Origin: Ophiura sarsii
Taxonomy: Eukaryota > Echinodermata > Ophiuroidea > Amphilepidida > Ophiuridae
Length of the DNA stretch: 64,000 nucleotides
Assembly: GCA_035610835.1 (NCBI GenBank)
Contig: CM069445.1
Span: 32,104,811-32,168,810, forward strand
Reading direction: 5' to 3'
The first letter of the stretch is position 1; every line of letters begins with the position of its first letter. The position numbers and the translations under genes are program-made. The notes beneath the pieces were generated by a model, which saw nothing but the letters and a program-made list of their open reading frames with translations, did no database searches and was not told where the DNA came from. Shown piece after piece: positions 9,601 through 22,582 of this stretch.

Positions 9601-11640
9601 TTAGAAGTATAAATTGTGCCCCCTGCCCTCTATCGCCCTAAAAAGTGAATGGGAGTTTCCAACATATTGTATTGACCCCAATGTTATATAACCAGTGATA
9701 ACCACTAGCCTTAACCCGCTCGGCCATGACTACTCATTGAAATGACCGTCGTGTTCAATAGATAATAAGCCAGTGGTGAACTATCGATTTAATCGACCAA
9801 AATGTGTTATTTGGGGGAATTTGGGGGACTCATTTGAAATAAAAATAAAAATAATGATCGAGCATCTAATGTAACCATAACAGAAAGAGCTCATCTCTCT
9901 CATTAGTGATCGCGGCTAACGACTGACTGTCATCTAACTAAAAAAAGTGATGTTTTGAAGAACTCAGGATTTTTTTTTAATTTTTTTTTTTTTTTTTTTT
10001 GGGGGGGGGGGGGGCTATTTTTTTAGTACAACAAAAAAAGTACACTGGTACAAAAAAGGTACATGCCCCCCAATGCGCGGGCTAATTCAAATGTAAACTG
10101 ATGCATGGGTGAAGGATTTGAATGTAAAGGAATGTTATGGATGGGTAGAACATGGACAGATTAACCAAATCTTCTCGTGCTTGTGATTGGAAATGCGACT
10201 TTTGAAAATGGGATATTTTCCTTTAAATGGTGCTAATCATGGTTTATCTTTGTTGTTAGGGGGGAAATTTGGTATCAAATTATGCCTAAAAGATTCTTGG
10301 TCAACAACAAATTAAAAATTACTCAAAATGACATAAACAAAGTGGTATACTTTCTTTTGTTGAACCCTTTACCATGTGTATATGCCCATGATTGTACCCA
10401 ATAGGTTTTAATTGTCATATCTCTTCTGAAATGCCAAAAATATAGCGATATAAATGTATATTCATTTTATCACGTTCTGTATGTCGGTAGCCATCCCCAT
10501 GCTAAAGTGCGTTCAGGTTATTTCAGAAATGTAATGAACGTATGGATAATACTGGATCAAATAGCGCGCTTACTTGAGGCCGTGCTACAAATTAAACTGA
10601 ATGATAATAATCGATTGGCGATTGACTAAACAATATCCGCATCGGATCATGTGTACAGCGATGAATAGCTGTACCGTGCTATCTCCTTTAGGTGTCTCAG
10701 ATGCTATTGTAAATATCAGCCAATCGATATGACAATGGGACCCTTGCACGCGCTATTCGATCCGTAACTCACCAAGGACATAGTTAGTTGAATTTATTCA
10801 TCCACAACATTTTGTTTAGCACAATCAGGGCATTGACCATATACAATTATGTCATTGTGCCCTATGTTACTTTAGTAAGGTCACGTCACGTACCAATGTT
10901 CATTACACAGAGTGAACAAAGTTTGTGGAGGACAAATAAAACGAACCCGCGAAATTCAACAGACTTATGCATAACGTGTAAAGCAATAGGCGACTGGTCT
11001 CTATACTAGAATTTAAATAACAATCATGTTAAAGATCGGCAATGTGATTAGTGCTTTAATCATGGATCATCCCTTCTGTATCTATACTATTCCTATGGTA
11101 CATGCCATATTATAATGTAGTAAAGAAGAAATGCATGGAAAAGTACATGTACCTATAAGATTACTATGAGACTGTACATTGCTGTACATCCCTTACTAAA
11201 GGTCAAATCTAAAGGTATACCTTTTTTTGCTTTTTTAACACATTATTTGGCTGGTAAATACCACATATTTGATATCAATGGAAAGCTTGAAAACACATTT
11301 TATCAGCTACCTTGACTTATTCTGTGATTAAAACTACTCTCTTTGAGAAATGCCATCTGCAAGTACGAAGTTTCACGTATTTCGCATGAAATCGGTGTTC
11401 CCCACCTTACTGACCTTTTAAAAGGTATGCTATCCCCAAAATATGCCAGCTAGCGGTAGCCTTAGTCCCACTCTTCAAAGTGTTATGCATTTTATGGACG
11501 AAATGTCCGGCATTTTTTCATAAAAAAGCCACCAAGAAATTGTATGTTTTCCCATAGCGTTACACACAAAATTACCCGGATGTGGCAATGAACAGCAACA
11601 TTATTTCCATTTCTCGACTATTGAGGGCAGTGCGTATAAA
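9601..11640. other. Upstream intergenic stretch, nothing recognised
   Basis: A T-run followed by 14 G lies at about 9979-10014. Otherwise the sequence is unique-looking, with only short frames of no recognisable similarity. It lies 9-11 kb upstream of the SUR-like start codon. Confidence 0.3.
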
Positions 11641-11674
11641 TATACCTAAAAACATAAGAACGTAACCTATGTGA

Positions 11675-11937
11675 GAGAGGAGGAGAAAGGGGAAGAAAGA
11701 GGAGAACGAAAAGGGAAAGGAAAAGAAAGGAAAGGCAGAAGAGGATGATAAAAGGGAAAAGGAATGAGAAAATCTAAGGGATTTACTTAATTTTATATTT
11801 ATTTATTTATTTATAACAATTGGCAAAACAAGCCAGGACAAACCCAATAGTGACATAAGCACTAACTTAAAGGGATGCCCAAACATCAGACAAACAAAGA
11901 AACATAGACACACACAAAATAATCCCGCAATACAACC

Positions 11938-11994
<57 letters not shown>
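11675..11994. repeat. Purine-rich tract and 57-bp poly-C tract
   Basis: Bases 11675-11775 are mostly G and A (ggagaaaggggaagaaagag and similar). Bases 11938-11994 are an uninterrupted run of about 57 C, the longest homopolymer in the window. Confidence 0.9.
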
Positions 11995-11997
<3 letters not shown>

Positions 11998-12097
11998 ACC
12001 CGCCTACATGAAACAGCAGAGACACCAGGCTATGAATAGAGATGGAGGCGGAGAGCAGTTTTAAAAGCAGGCAGAGAGGCACAGTTTACTATGTAGG

Positions 12098-12890
12098 GGA
12101 AGGTGGGTAAATGGCGGACGCGGGGTAATCGCGGACAGGGCTGTAATCTAAAGGCAGGTGAAAGAAGGTGGTATTTTGCCACCCTATGATGTTAGGTGCC
12201 TCTCCATTGAAATCACACAAAACCTAAATGGGATGGTTGTCTCGCAAATTCTCGCGAGAATTACAAAAATCACTTTTTGGGCAAGTTGATATTTTGGTGC
12301 ATTAATTTCTCTTTGAAACTTGTATTTCTACATCAAGGAAAACAAAGTCTTATTATTTTTTTTATGTAATGTATGATACCTTCTGATAAAAAGAAATGAA
12401 TTCGGAGTCACAATGATGAGCCATAATAATAAGAGAGGATGTGCCCATACAATGTACATGGATTGGGGTAATCCCGGACATGTACCGTTTCCATGGTAAC
12501 CAATATGGGCGTGGTCAATTTAACATCATAAATCGGTAATAGTTGTTGACCATATAAATATGTGACATTGTTCTTTGATTTCTGCTACACTTTTAAAAAG
12601 GGTATTTTTTTAACTCCCATTGAAATGCTATATTCCAATAAAAAGAGAGCTGCCATTGATAAATACGGTCCGGGATTACCCCCAGAGTGTGGGGTAATGC
12701 CGGACGACGCCATTTTTTTTATTATTGCGTCGTAGCTTCGAATTTCAAAATGATGAGTTGATAAAAACTTGATAAAAGGTAGAACCTTCACAGTGCTTTG
12801 TGTTTACATGATTCTTATTGTTATATGACGTATTATATGTGTGTTATACCTCTCTAACAAAAGGTGTCCGCCATTACCCCACCCTTCCCC
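12098..12890. mobile_element. TA-flanked TIR element with repeated GGGGTAAT motif
   Basis: TA at 12096-12097 and 12891-12892 bound inverted ends GGGGAAGGTGGGTAAATGGC and cgccattaccccacccttcc. The motif GGGGTAAT..CGGAC occurs at about 12122, 12466 and 12691 and inverted at 12669 and 12866. No transposase frame is seen. The TE class is not clear; the 2-bp TA fits several families. Confidence 0.7.
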
Positions 12891-12892
12891 TA

Positions 12893-15095
12893 CTCCGGAA
12901 GGTAGTTCCATAATTCCCATCTAAATGATAACTTTGCCCCTTGCCCGGTTTGATAATGGGCAATTAAGTATACAAAATGGCAAGTTTTCTCGCGCTACGC
13001 GCGCATTTGTCCAGGAGTATCATTGTAGAAGCCTGTTTGAAAGAAAAATGTACCTTAATAATGGCCAGATTCGTGTAGATATGTTGTTAAAATTTCGCGA
13101 GCTGCGCGCGCATCAACTTTACTGCTGTTCACCGGGAAGAAATACCCTTTGCCCCCCCCCCCCCCCGAAAAAGACTCCAGATACGCCACTGCCCCGACCA
13201 AACCAAATCCGAGTACCCCCTCCCCCAAGATGGAGATAATTATTGTGTGTCATTAAATGTGAAAAATACTAATGAACAAAATAGCACCCTCATCTCTCGA
13301 AATATTACATATTAGGCCAAGTAACAAAAATAACATGTAACTCATCCCCGCCCGCTCCGATTTTGTTGTTAGGATGGAATTTGTTATAAACAAATTATAA
13401 TCGTAGCCCTAAGGCCAAATTGAGGAGGAAAAAAAATCATGTTTAGCGTTCCGCCCGCTTCCTTTTTAGGGGCCGCCTCCTTTTGTTTCCTCTTTTTTTT
13501 TTGGTAATAAAAAACAACGTATTGTTTATCTTTAGCACACCTTCTGTTTGCCCCGTGAAATAAACTGGTTCTCTACATCTCAGAACTCAGGACAAGACAT
13601 CATTTTGGGTCTCCTTTTCTGTTTCATCTTGCCAGAAGAAGCCAATATGTAATTTCTTGAGTCCAATTGGCGGTCATTTTAAAAAAAGCAGGCAACCATC
13701 TTGAAAAATAGCCCGGCCAGCTATCTTGACATAATGTGTTGGGCAGCCATTTTGGAAGAAAAAGAAGAAGAAAAAAAGGGCCTCCTCCTTCCTTTTTTTC
13801 AAAAAGGCAGGACGCTTAACATGTTTTATTTTTTATTTTGCTTTAATCTCACACCTATTATCAAGTGTATTCTTCATTTTTATTGAGCAATGTCATCATC
13901 TTTCTTGCATGAATTTTGATTTTGAGCACTTAAATGCAATCAAATCAGGTGAAACATGCTCCTCATTTTGTGTGACTAATTATGTTTAGATTTAAAAATG
14001 AAACACTTTTATTGAAATTGCTGGAATGCCAGCTTGGGATAAAATATTGATATTCCCTCATGAAGTGGGGGCTGATCAGGGATCATTGCAGCCTGCTATA
14101 ATTGTTATATTTTAAATTGGTTTCAAACGAATCAAGTGCGGTTTTTTGAGATTGCATAATAAAACATAAGAATATACTTAAACATTTTGTATGTGTTGCT
14201 TATTTGCATGCGTATTGATAGTTGGTGCAATCAAACAATCCTAATTGATCACACACTAGTATTAATTTGTCATTCACTAGCTGCAAATTATCGTTTGTGA
14301 TTATTAGCAACTTTCTTGGCAAGTGGACAGTAGGATATATTCCCGGATATATTAATCATTTGGTTGATCTACATTGCACCTTAAAAGGCTTAATAAACTT
14401 AAACGGCACCATAAAACCTGAGACGATTCGTCTCAGATAAAACCATCTTTAAATATGTTATGGCGGCCAACTTAGACATGGCGCCAATCTTTGAAATATA
14501 ACACACAAAAAAGGAAAATAACAAATAATAAGGCCGGGCCTCCCTCACCAACTTTATTGAAAAGTCCGGAGTGAGTAACATGTTATATTTGTTACTTGGC
14601 CATAGTATCAGTTTTAACAAGAAATAATAAACATTTCTGGTCAACAATGGCACAATAACAGCTCAAACATCGAACCTTTCAATCAAGCGTTCGTAGAACT
14701 GGGTCAATATAGGGACACATACACTTATCCAGACCTTCATTTTATTCATGTACCCATATGAGCCAAACTTTTGAGATGATGTTTTGTCCACATAATTAGC
14801 CTTTAAACTGCTCTTTCAAAAAATTAAACATACCCATCAATATACCAATTTTGTTAGAAAAGCACCCAATTTCGTACAAATTGGGTGCGTTTTACAAAAA
14901 AAATGCCTCAAAATACACCCAATTTATCAAGTGCCAATTGGGCGCTTTGGTCTGTGATGAAAACACCCCATCGCTATACCAATTTTTGCAAAAAAGCACC
15001 CCCAAAGGCAGGCACATACGTATACCATCTCAATGTGAGCACCCCGGGCTATTTTGTCGGACACCTTTATTTCCGATACCCTGGACTCAACATTT
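12893..15095. other. Intergenic stretch, nothing recognised
   Basis: A poly-C run lies at about 13146-13165. Short frames here (for example 13701-13886 and 14851-15114) resemble no family I know. Related strings such as aaccatcttgaaaaatag and gcagccattttgg near 13700 hint at old degenerate repeats. Confidence 0.3.
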
Positions 15096-15319
15096 GTTCT
15101 TTCACATCCACTGAACCATTTCCTGAACACTATTATATTGCTCTTTCAACAATTGGAAAAAGAAAATAAATAGTATTACATCAAATACAAACAGTTGAGA
15201 TTTCAAAAACTTTCCCCATGTTTGTCTCTTTTCACCCCGGCCCCAATGTAATACATTATTTTCTTTTTCCAATTGTTGAAAATAGTGTTCAGGAAATGGT
15301 TCAGTGGATGTGAAAGAAC
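15096..15319. repeat. Foldback repeat with 75-85-bp arms
   Basis: Bases 15096-15180 (gttctttcacatccactgaa onward) recur as the reverse complement at 15245-15319. The central 60 bp do not pair. Likely a small MITE. Confidence 0.85.
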
Positions 15320-15483
15320 TTATATTCACCCCATGTCCCTATTTCACCCCGTTTTATGGTACAAAATAGTATTGAGTGGTCAGAAATCAATGTGATTGAT
15401 CTACAGACAGGATCAAGTATCATTCACGAACGGAAACAGTATTAGATACTATTAAGTGTTTGGTTATCCGGCTTTACACACAA

Positions 15484-15751
15484 TGACCCTGAATATAGCG
15501 AATGGTATACGTTCGGCCCTGGCGATTCAATCTCTAGATTTGAATGGATTTATTCAATCGGCTACGGCTACTCATGTACTGGCAGTTCACCGATCATCCT
15601 AACAACAACGGCAGCATATTATTCCGCGCAGATTTTACCACACAACTCAATTGCCGGGGAAAGTGCAATGTATTTGTTTGTAACGATACATGAATCCTTT
15701 ACGGTCACCAATGCGGACTTGCTGTCACGTGTGTGGCACGACTAATTAAAG
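15484..15751 (+). other. Candidate 5' exon or orphan coding fragment with strong donor
   Basis: An open frame of roughly 90 codons (about 15455 to the TAA near 15747) has no initiating Met but looks protein-like, including WYTFGPGDSISRFEWIYSIG. It ends just before a consensus donor AAAG|GTAAGT at 15751/15752. The region is richer in C and G and less repetitive than its surroundings. It could be an untranslated first exon spliced to the acceptor at 20604, or a relic of an unrelated gene. I recognise no domain. Confidence 0.25.
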
Positions 15752-16761
15752 GTAAGTTTGTCGGCTCAGTTTGTGTCTAAATGATATTAAATTAAGCAGA
15801 AGGTTACATCATGGAAGTCGTACTTCCATACATGGACATGGTGCAATTTGCCATGCATATAATGTGATGAGTTGCGAGTCTCTCAAGCATGAAAGTCTCA
15901 AGTAAACGCTATATAATTATATATCATCGATATGAGAGTCTCTCAAATAGGCTACACGCAATATCACCGATGAGAGCCTTTCAGATAGCTTCAAATCAAT
16001 GAGATACATTGTAGAACCGTGGATAACATCCTCATTTACCAGTCAGTCAATAGTTAGGTCACCCAAGCCCTATATGAAAGCTATGAAGATTGTTAAACGG
16101 GGTCAGTCGTCACAAACATGCACAAACACAATAGCCAAACGACCTGGCTTTTGTCAACACTCCCTACACTAGAGGACTGCAGTGCAAATCTCTACGATTT
16201 TCGCTATGTAATCTCTATGGCGGATTTCATTCCGTTGTATGAAGCTATGATGTTTGCGTGGTCTTCGCTATCTCCAAGCAGATAGAGCAATACGTACATG
16301 GACTTTTTTGTAGACGAGGGTTCATTTCATGATTTGGTGAGGTATAGAATGAGTTAGGATTCCTGTAATTTCGAAGACCACAGATTTTCAAAACGTGAAT
16401 TTTCCAACATTGTACGACACAAATTTGGTCACAAAACGTGTTTAATACTATACATTTTACCATTCTGCAGATGCTAATGACCCACCTCTAAAATTCTACA
16501 TGATTTTTAACACGTTTCTCAGTTTTTGAGATGCCCAAATAGACCATTTTCCGAAGCTATTTCTAGCAAATATTGCAGTCACTGATACTCCATTGTTTTC
16601 TTCCGTATTACAAAATCTGACACGCAGCGTGACCTCCCTGCTGGCTGCAGTCGCTTCAAATCAAGGTTTAGAACATAACATTCTATAACATTTTGATACA
16701 CATGAGTTGGCTATATCTACAGTAGATAGCGCGCCCACAGTGATAAACCAGGGACTTTCTA

Positions 16762-18793
16762 CACTGCAAAATCAAGTGTTAATATTTGAACACTTTTATT
16801 AACACCTTAGAGTAACACTTAATTAACACGTTCATGTGTTAATGATGAACACGTTCAAGTGTTCATCATTAACACATGAACATGTTCATGAGTATCATCA
16901 GCGTTAACATAACTGTGCTGCCAGGCAATAACGTCTATGTTAATACTTCAACATTAATGTTATGTATTAACATATGTTAATAATATTTAACACTTTGACA
17001 CGTTAATAAGAAGTAACACTTAATTAACACTTCATTGCGTTAATAACTTATTTTATTAATGCTACTGTTCACATTTTATCCCAAACGTGTAAAAAACTTT
17101 CATCAAATTCGGTTAGTTACACCATGGCAACCAGGGAACGGTAGTGGTATTATAGAGGGAGGGGGCGGGCATTGACCTTTTCATGTGTACTATGTTCTTG
17201 CTCAATGTACAATGTATATGGCATTAGTGAACAATGACTTGCCTTTAGCTATACATATGAGAACTTACGTATACAGATCAAAATACTTTCTATGGTGTTA
17301 AAAGCTGTTAAATGTATGTATCGACTTATTTTTTTTTTTAAATAGGTTTAAATAAATAAAAGGTGCAAATTAGCTCATTACCATAATTTAAAGGTTACAA
17401 ACGAGCACCGGTGCTAAGTTTTGTACCATTGAAATTATACTAATGAGCTATTTCCACAATTTACTCGACTCATGTAAGGCCAGGTAAAATATGCAAATTA
17501 GCGATTACAGCCCAGGTAACATAATTTGGTTGTGTAAACGTTACATGAACGTCGTGATGAAGCCAGATGTGGGTGATTAAAAAAATGATGTACCTAACTG
17601 CAACCTAGGTGCAACGTTGCGGAAACGTTCTGTGTTTGTTGGGTAACACAAGTGCTTTTTTAACATCTAGGCCTAAGTTAAAAACAACAAAAGTTAAAAT
17701 AAAATTAACACTAGCATCATTATTTGTATACTACTACAATAATTTCTGAACACCGGCATTCATAGTGTTGCGTCCAAACGTTATAAATCGACATTGGTGT
17801 TCTTGTTTTAACACTACCATAGTAATATTAACGTTTGAACATGTTAACTAATAACACGTTTAGAACGCCACGTGCTTATTCATCATCATGTTCAACAGAG
17901 TGGTCGAACACTAACGTTTAAATATTAACACTAGAGCGTTATGGTTAACACCAGTAATGCTGCATAAACACTTCTGTAACAATGTCTTAACAGTTGTGTT
18001 GATAATGTAACATTTGAATGTTAATAAGTAAACATTTGCGTTATTTTAATAACACTAACATAAAGATTTTAACATCTGAACACGTTCAGAACACGTTCAT
18101 CTTTAACACTAAACGTTATAAATCGACATTGGTGTTCTTGTTTTAACACTACCATAGTAATATTAACGTTTGAACATGTTAACTAATAACACGTTTAGAA
18201 CGCCATGTGCTTATTCATCATCATGTTCAACAGAGTGGTCGAACACTAACGTTTAAAAATTAACACTAGAGCGTTATGGTTAACACCAGTAATGCTGCAT
18301 AAACACTTCTATAACAATGTCTTAACAGTTGTGTTGATAATGTAACATTTGAATGTTAATAAGTAAACATTTGCGTTATTTTAATAACACTAACATAAAG
18401 ATTGTAACATCTGAACACGTTCAGAACAAGTTCATCTTTAACACTAAACGTTATAAATCGACATTGGTGTTCTTGTTTTAACACTACCATAGTAATATTA
18501 ACGTTTGAACATGTTAACTAATAACACGTTTAGAACGCCATGTGCTTATTCATCATCATGTTCAACAGAGTGGTCGAACACTAACGTTTAAATATTAACA
18601 CTAGAGCGTTATGGTTAACACCAGTAATGCTGCATAAACACTTCTATAACAATGTCTTAACAGTTGTGTTGATAATGTAACATTTGAATGTTAATAAGTA
18701 AACATTTGCGTTATTTTAATAACACTAACATAAAGATTTTAACATCTGAACACGTTCAGAACACGTTCATCTTTAACACTTGATTTTGCAGTG
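16762..18793. mobile_element. 2-kb TIR element with TA flanks and AACAC-rich interior
   Basis: It is bounded by TA (16760-16761, 18794-18795) and perfect inverted ends CACTGCAAAATCAAGTGTTA / aacacttgattttgcagtg. The interior is saturated with TTAACAC and GTTAA strings in both orientations and holds three 335-bp tandem copies. No transposase frame. Just outside the TA, gggactttc and gaaagtcc extend the symmetry, so the target may itself have been palindromic. Confidence 0.8.
17776..18782. repeat. Three 335-bp tandem repeats inside the TIR element
   Basis: The string acgttataaatcgacattgg starts at 17778, 18113 and 18448, giving a constant 335-bp period. Copies differ at only a few positions (for example cacgtgctt versus catgtgctt), so the amplification looks recent. 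Confidence 0.9.
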
Positions 18794-19339
18794 TATAGAA
18801 AGTCCTTGGATAAATCCTCCGAGGACGTTTTTCCGCTAATAACCTGGCAATCTGTTGATGTTTCGATTAAACACATCAAAGATTGTTATACCCGGGGCTT
18901 AAAAATAAATGTCATTGAGTACAGGGGGAGTCTGAGGGGGATGTGCTCCCTTTGAATCTGATTTTTGTTTCAATTTTCGAACCCATTTGGTGTGTACTTT
19001 TGACCAATATTTTATTGAAAAGCCTTCACTTCATTTCCAATCAATGTTGGCTTATCAATATCATTCAAAATTGGAATTATTTTCCCTTCGATTTTTCCAA
19101 AGCAAACAACACGGCACGGGGTATTTTGGTTTAAAATTGCGCATAAATTAAAAATGGATTCGCGCGGAGCGCAAAAATATTGGTTATTCACGGTAAAAAG
19201 AAAGGTTTAAAAACCCGTTCCTGAAGCCATAACACTAACACATGTTGTTAAGCTTGACTGATAACTAAACAGTGAAACTAAACAGTGAAACTAATAATTT
19301 GCGCGTAACTCGCGCATAAGGGAGTGTTCAGAAATACTT

Positions 19340-19510
19340 TGGGGGCCGGGGGGGGGGGGGGGGGGGGGGGGTTGGCCAAAAAAATAAATGGGTCGGTGTC
19401 TTAACTTTTGTGACCCCCACCTTTACAAATTGACAAACTTTTCTGACCCCCCCCCCCCCCCCCCCCTTTAACAGGGTGAAAAACCTTTTTGACCCCTCCC
19501 CCCCTACTGT
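19340..19510. repeat. Degenerate TTTTTGACCCCC-type repeats with poly-G and poly-C
   Basis: A G-run at about 19349-19371 and a C-run at about 19447-19466 are separated by degenerate copies of cttttgtgacccccac-like units. No coding potential. Confidence 0.7.
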
Positions 19511-19678
19511 CAGATGCTAAAGGTCAGCAGTACAATACATGTACCAGTATCGCCCGATACTGGTACATTTAATATGGCCCAGAATCGTTCGATACTGGAA
19601 CACTGACTTTTTACCAGTAGGCCTATTGTCCAATACTGGGTGTTCCAGTATCGGACGATACTAGTAGGCTACAGTCCG

Positions 19679-19935
19679 GAACCAGAAACTCGAAACTCGA
19701 AACTCGAAATTCGATACTCGATACTCGAAACTCGAAACTCGAAACTCGAAACTCGACACTCGACACTCGACACTCGACACTCGACACTCGACACTCGACA
19801 CTCGACACTCGACACTCGACACTCGACACTCGACACTCGACACTCGACACTCGACACTCGACACTCGACACTCGACACTCGACACTCGACACTCGACACT
19901 CGACACTCGAAACTCGATACTAGATACTCGATACT
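19679..19935. repeat. 7-bp minisatellite (ACTCGAC)n
   Basis: About 36 copies of a 7-bp unit: mainly actcgac in the centre, with actcgaa and actcgat variants at both edges. Because 7 is not a multiple of 3, every frame is open and encodes a 7-residue repeat (HSTLDTR on +, VECRVSS on -). These open frames are artefacts of the repeat, not genes. Confidence 0.95.
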
Positions 19936-20604
19936 TACATGTAGAAGATTAGCAACACACATGGATGTTACTACCCATGTTTATAGGAGAATCAACACTT
20001 ATTATCTGATTTGTAAGCGGATGGCATTGGGCCATGTTTCATATCAAAGCGTTAATAATATGGATGTTTTTTCTGGACCATAGGCCCTACATACCAGGAT
20101 AAGAAGTGAAATTACAGAACACAGGTCAACCAACACATTGCAAAATTGGTCGCATCTGCTCTTATTTACACAGAGAACAATAGAATGACTGCAAAATGTA
20201 ATCCAATTTCTTACTTTAACCTGCCATAAAATCCAAATCCCGTCGTTGGGAGTCTTAGAGCCATCCATAGTAAAGCTCTTTTCATCCTCTATCTATTCAT
20301 TTAAGACTCGGGATCACAGAGTACATAGGCGTTTTGGAAAATATGAAGCCTGTTTCACATTTCCTTACACTGAAAATAATCAAACCCATGCATTTTAGCC
20401 GTAGGCCTAACCACTTAATTGCTTTAATCTCAAACACTCTTACTTACACATGGTGTTAGATTTTATTGTTGTCATTTGAAGTAGAAACAACGCGCGACCG
20501 ACAAACCGCCCATAGAACTTTTCTCGTCATTAGCCCAAATATTTTTGTGTCCACTTTATGGCTATTCAACGTTAAAATATATATGATAATGTTGTCTATT
20601 CCAG

Positions 20605-20619
20605 GTTATAATCGACGAA
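20605..20619 (+). promoter_or_regulatory. 3' splice site and 5' leader before the start codon
   Basis: The sequence ttgtctattccag|gttataatcgacgaaATGG gives a good acceptor at 20604 and an initiator ATG in a favourable context (A at -3, G at +4). The first coding exon is thus probably preceded by at least one untranslated exon. Confidence 0.6.
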
Positions 20620-21213
20620 ATGGATCAATTTATGAATTGGTTTTGTGGACAGGAGGGGCAGAGTCAAGAGAACAATTCCACAAGAATATCAGAGGAAACA
20701 TGTTCCGTCAATTTTGTAGCCTGTCTGCCGCCGGTGTTCTTCATCCTCGTCTCATCGTTTATATTAATTTGTTGTGCATGTACCGCATATCGGAACACCA
20801 CGTGCATTTATCTGCGCAGATTTCCCGCCCATACTTTCCGATGGTTGTTATTGGTGCTAGTTATATTCTTCTGCGCGTGCGCAGTAGTAGAAGGTGTACT
20901 AACAGATCAAACCTACCGCAGCGTGTCATTTCACACGCAACCTCAACTTTATCTCCCACAAGCCTTTACGGTAATGGCGATAATCTGGTCATTAGTGTAC
21001 TACCATCATTGCGAAAGCTGGAGAACTATTCGTCTGCTGAATGTACTTCTGGTGTATTGGATTCTGGGATGCGTTGCAGAAGTGTTAAAACTGCTACATT
21101 ACCGCGGTACAGACACAGCCGACATTGCTGTGGCACGCTTTGATTTTGCCATTTTAAACGTCTGCGTTTATGTCATATTGATAATCCTGGAAGTATATGT
21201 GCAGTGTTCAAAG
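20620..21213 (+). CDS. ABCC8/9-like: SUR-like ABCC first coding exon, TMD0
   Basis: This 594-bp exon encodes 198 residues from ATG to the donor AAAG|gtgagc (phase 0). It has five hydrophobic segments, near residues 30-54, 67-91, 113-129, 137-159 and 170-192, as expected of TMD0. In SUR proteins this domain contacts the Kir6 pore. The stretch FPAHTFRWLLLVLVIFFCAC then AVVEGVLTD closely follows the SUR pattern FP.H..RW ... EG.L.D. Cys9 and Cys28 and the ENNST sequon at residues 17-21 resemble the disulfide-bonded, glycosylated N-terminus of vertebrate SUR1. The start is chosen for Kozak context and length match; overlapping frames are shadows. Confidence 0.93.
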
Positions 21214-21770
21214 GTGAGCAAAATAATTCTGGTCAATTATAAATCTATTCTATTCTATTTCACTAATATGACTAAACTCCATACACCCTATGAAAGACGC
21301 GAACTTAATAATCGTTCTCACATGGTGTTACAATTTCAAAGGGGGTTACGAGGCTGAATGATGACTCCATTTGAAGTCTAAACACGCCGATTTCAATTTG
21401 CAAGAGATCGAATGTAACGTTATTTCCATAGCGTTACGGCGAGGATCAAAGGGAGAATAAGGCCAAGTCTTCCATTTAGGGGGTGTATGCATTTTAACTG
21501 GAATAACCCAAATGAAAGAAACTAACAGTGTCATCATTTCCAACCTGTATACTACAGTAAAATAGTTCATTGGAGATCAAAACTTCAAAGGTAAAATATT
21601 TCATGAGCAAATAATTAGCATGGATATAATACAGATTTTGAATTATATAACCAAAATTATATTATATTATAGAAGTTACTGTTTTGATATAATAAAAACG
21701 ATTGCTTGTTTGATTGTTTCTCTTGATAACAATTTTGTGACGGTTCTTTTTCAAAAGTCGACATTAAATA

Positions 21771-22309
21771 CAGGGTAAATCAAAATAGTCAGTCCCGATT
21801 TTACCGTTTTTTTAAACAAGTTAATATGCAAAAAATAATATATTTATTGATATGCACAGTAAAAACGCATTGTAAAAACGGGAGATATGTGCATTTTCCC
21901 AAATTCTGTGAAATGTAATCCGTTCCAGCTTTCAAGGTACATGTAACCTCTATAAATGCAAAAGTTTAACGCACGCATTTGGAATGTCAATCAATGCCTA
22001 CAATGGAAAATGGGGGTATCTTTGGGACACTTTGTATTTCGCGCTTTTTCGTTAATATGTTGTAATTTTGGCCTCGTCGTCTACGCTTTCCGGCTATGTT
22101 GCCATTGCGCTCCTAACTATTGCTTTCCAGGTCTTGACCTGTATACGCGCAAGTTGCGCTTTACAATAAGAGTAATTTTCTTGGAAATTTTACCAAGTAT
22201 GGAGAAGTATTTCTACTCCTATAAACAATGAAGAAATTTGCAAATTTTTAACAAGAAGTATTTTTCCTGATTTTCTAAAAACGGAACCTGAAAATTTTGA
22301 CTCACCCTG
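21771..22309. mobile_element. Mariner-type MITE in the TMD0/L0 intron
   Basis: TA (21769-21770, 22310-22311) flanks the ends CAGGGTAAATCAAAATAGTC and gaaaattttgactcaccctg. It is 539 bp and has no transposase; the short open frame at 21956 has no similarity I recognise. Confidence 0.75.
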
Positions 22310-22582
22310 TACAAGGTAATAATCAGACCAACTGTAGACCAATCCGCGGAACGTTAACTTGACCCTCTATAGTGTTAGGACAACAATTAAAATACCGCGG
22401 GACATTTCATTATAGAAATCAAGGCGATTGTTTGCAGCAGGCACGTTACTTTTATAAGCCTCTGATCTCAGGGCGCCCCAATAAGAGTTTAAAGCTGTCG
22501 GCTTGATTATACCAAATGAAATCCAGGAATAATTCTACAAGTAATCATGAAGAACAATTTCTTTCTTAAACAAAATTAAAAG

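Noticed and set aside
19640..20083. Open frames of 80-147 codons on both strands at the minisatellite
   Set aside because: They are produced by the 7-bp repeat, which cannot contain a stop in any frame; there is no start context or similarity.
20466..21143. 225-codon frame starting at 20466
   Set aside because: It overlaps the TMD0 exon in another frame; the frame from 20620 has SUR similarity, five hydrophobic segments and a matching donor phase.
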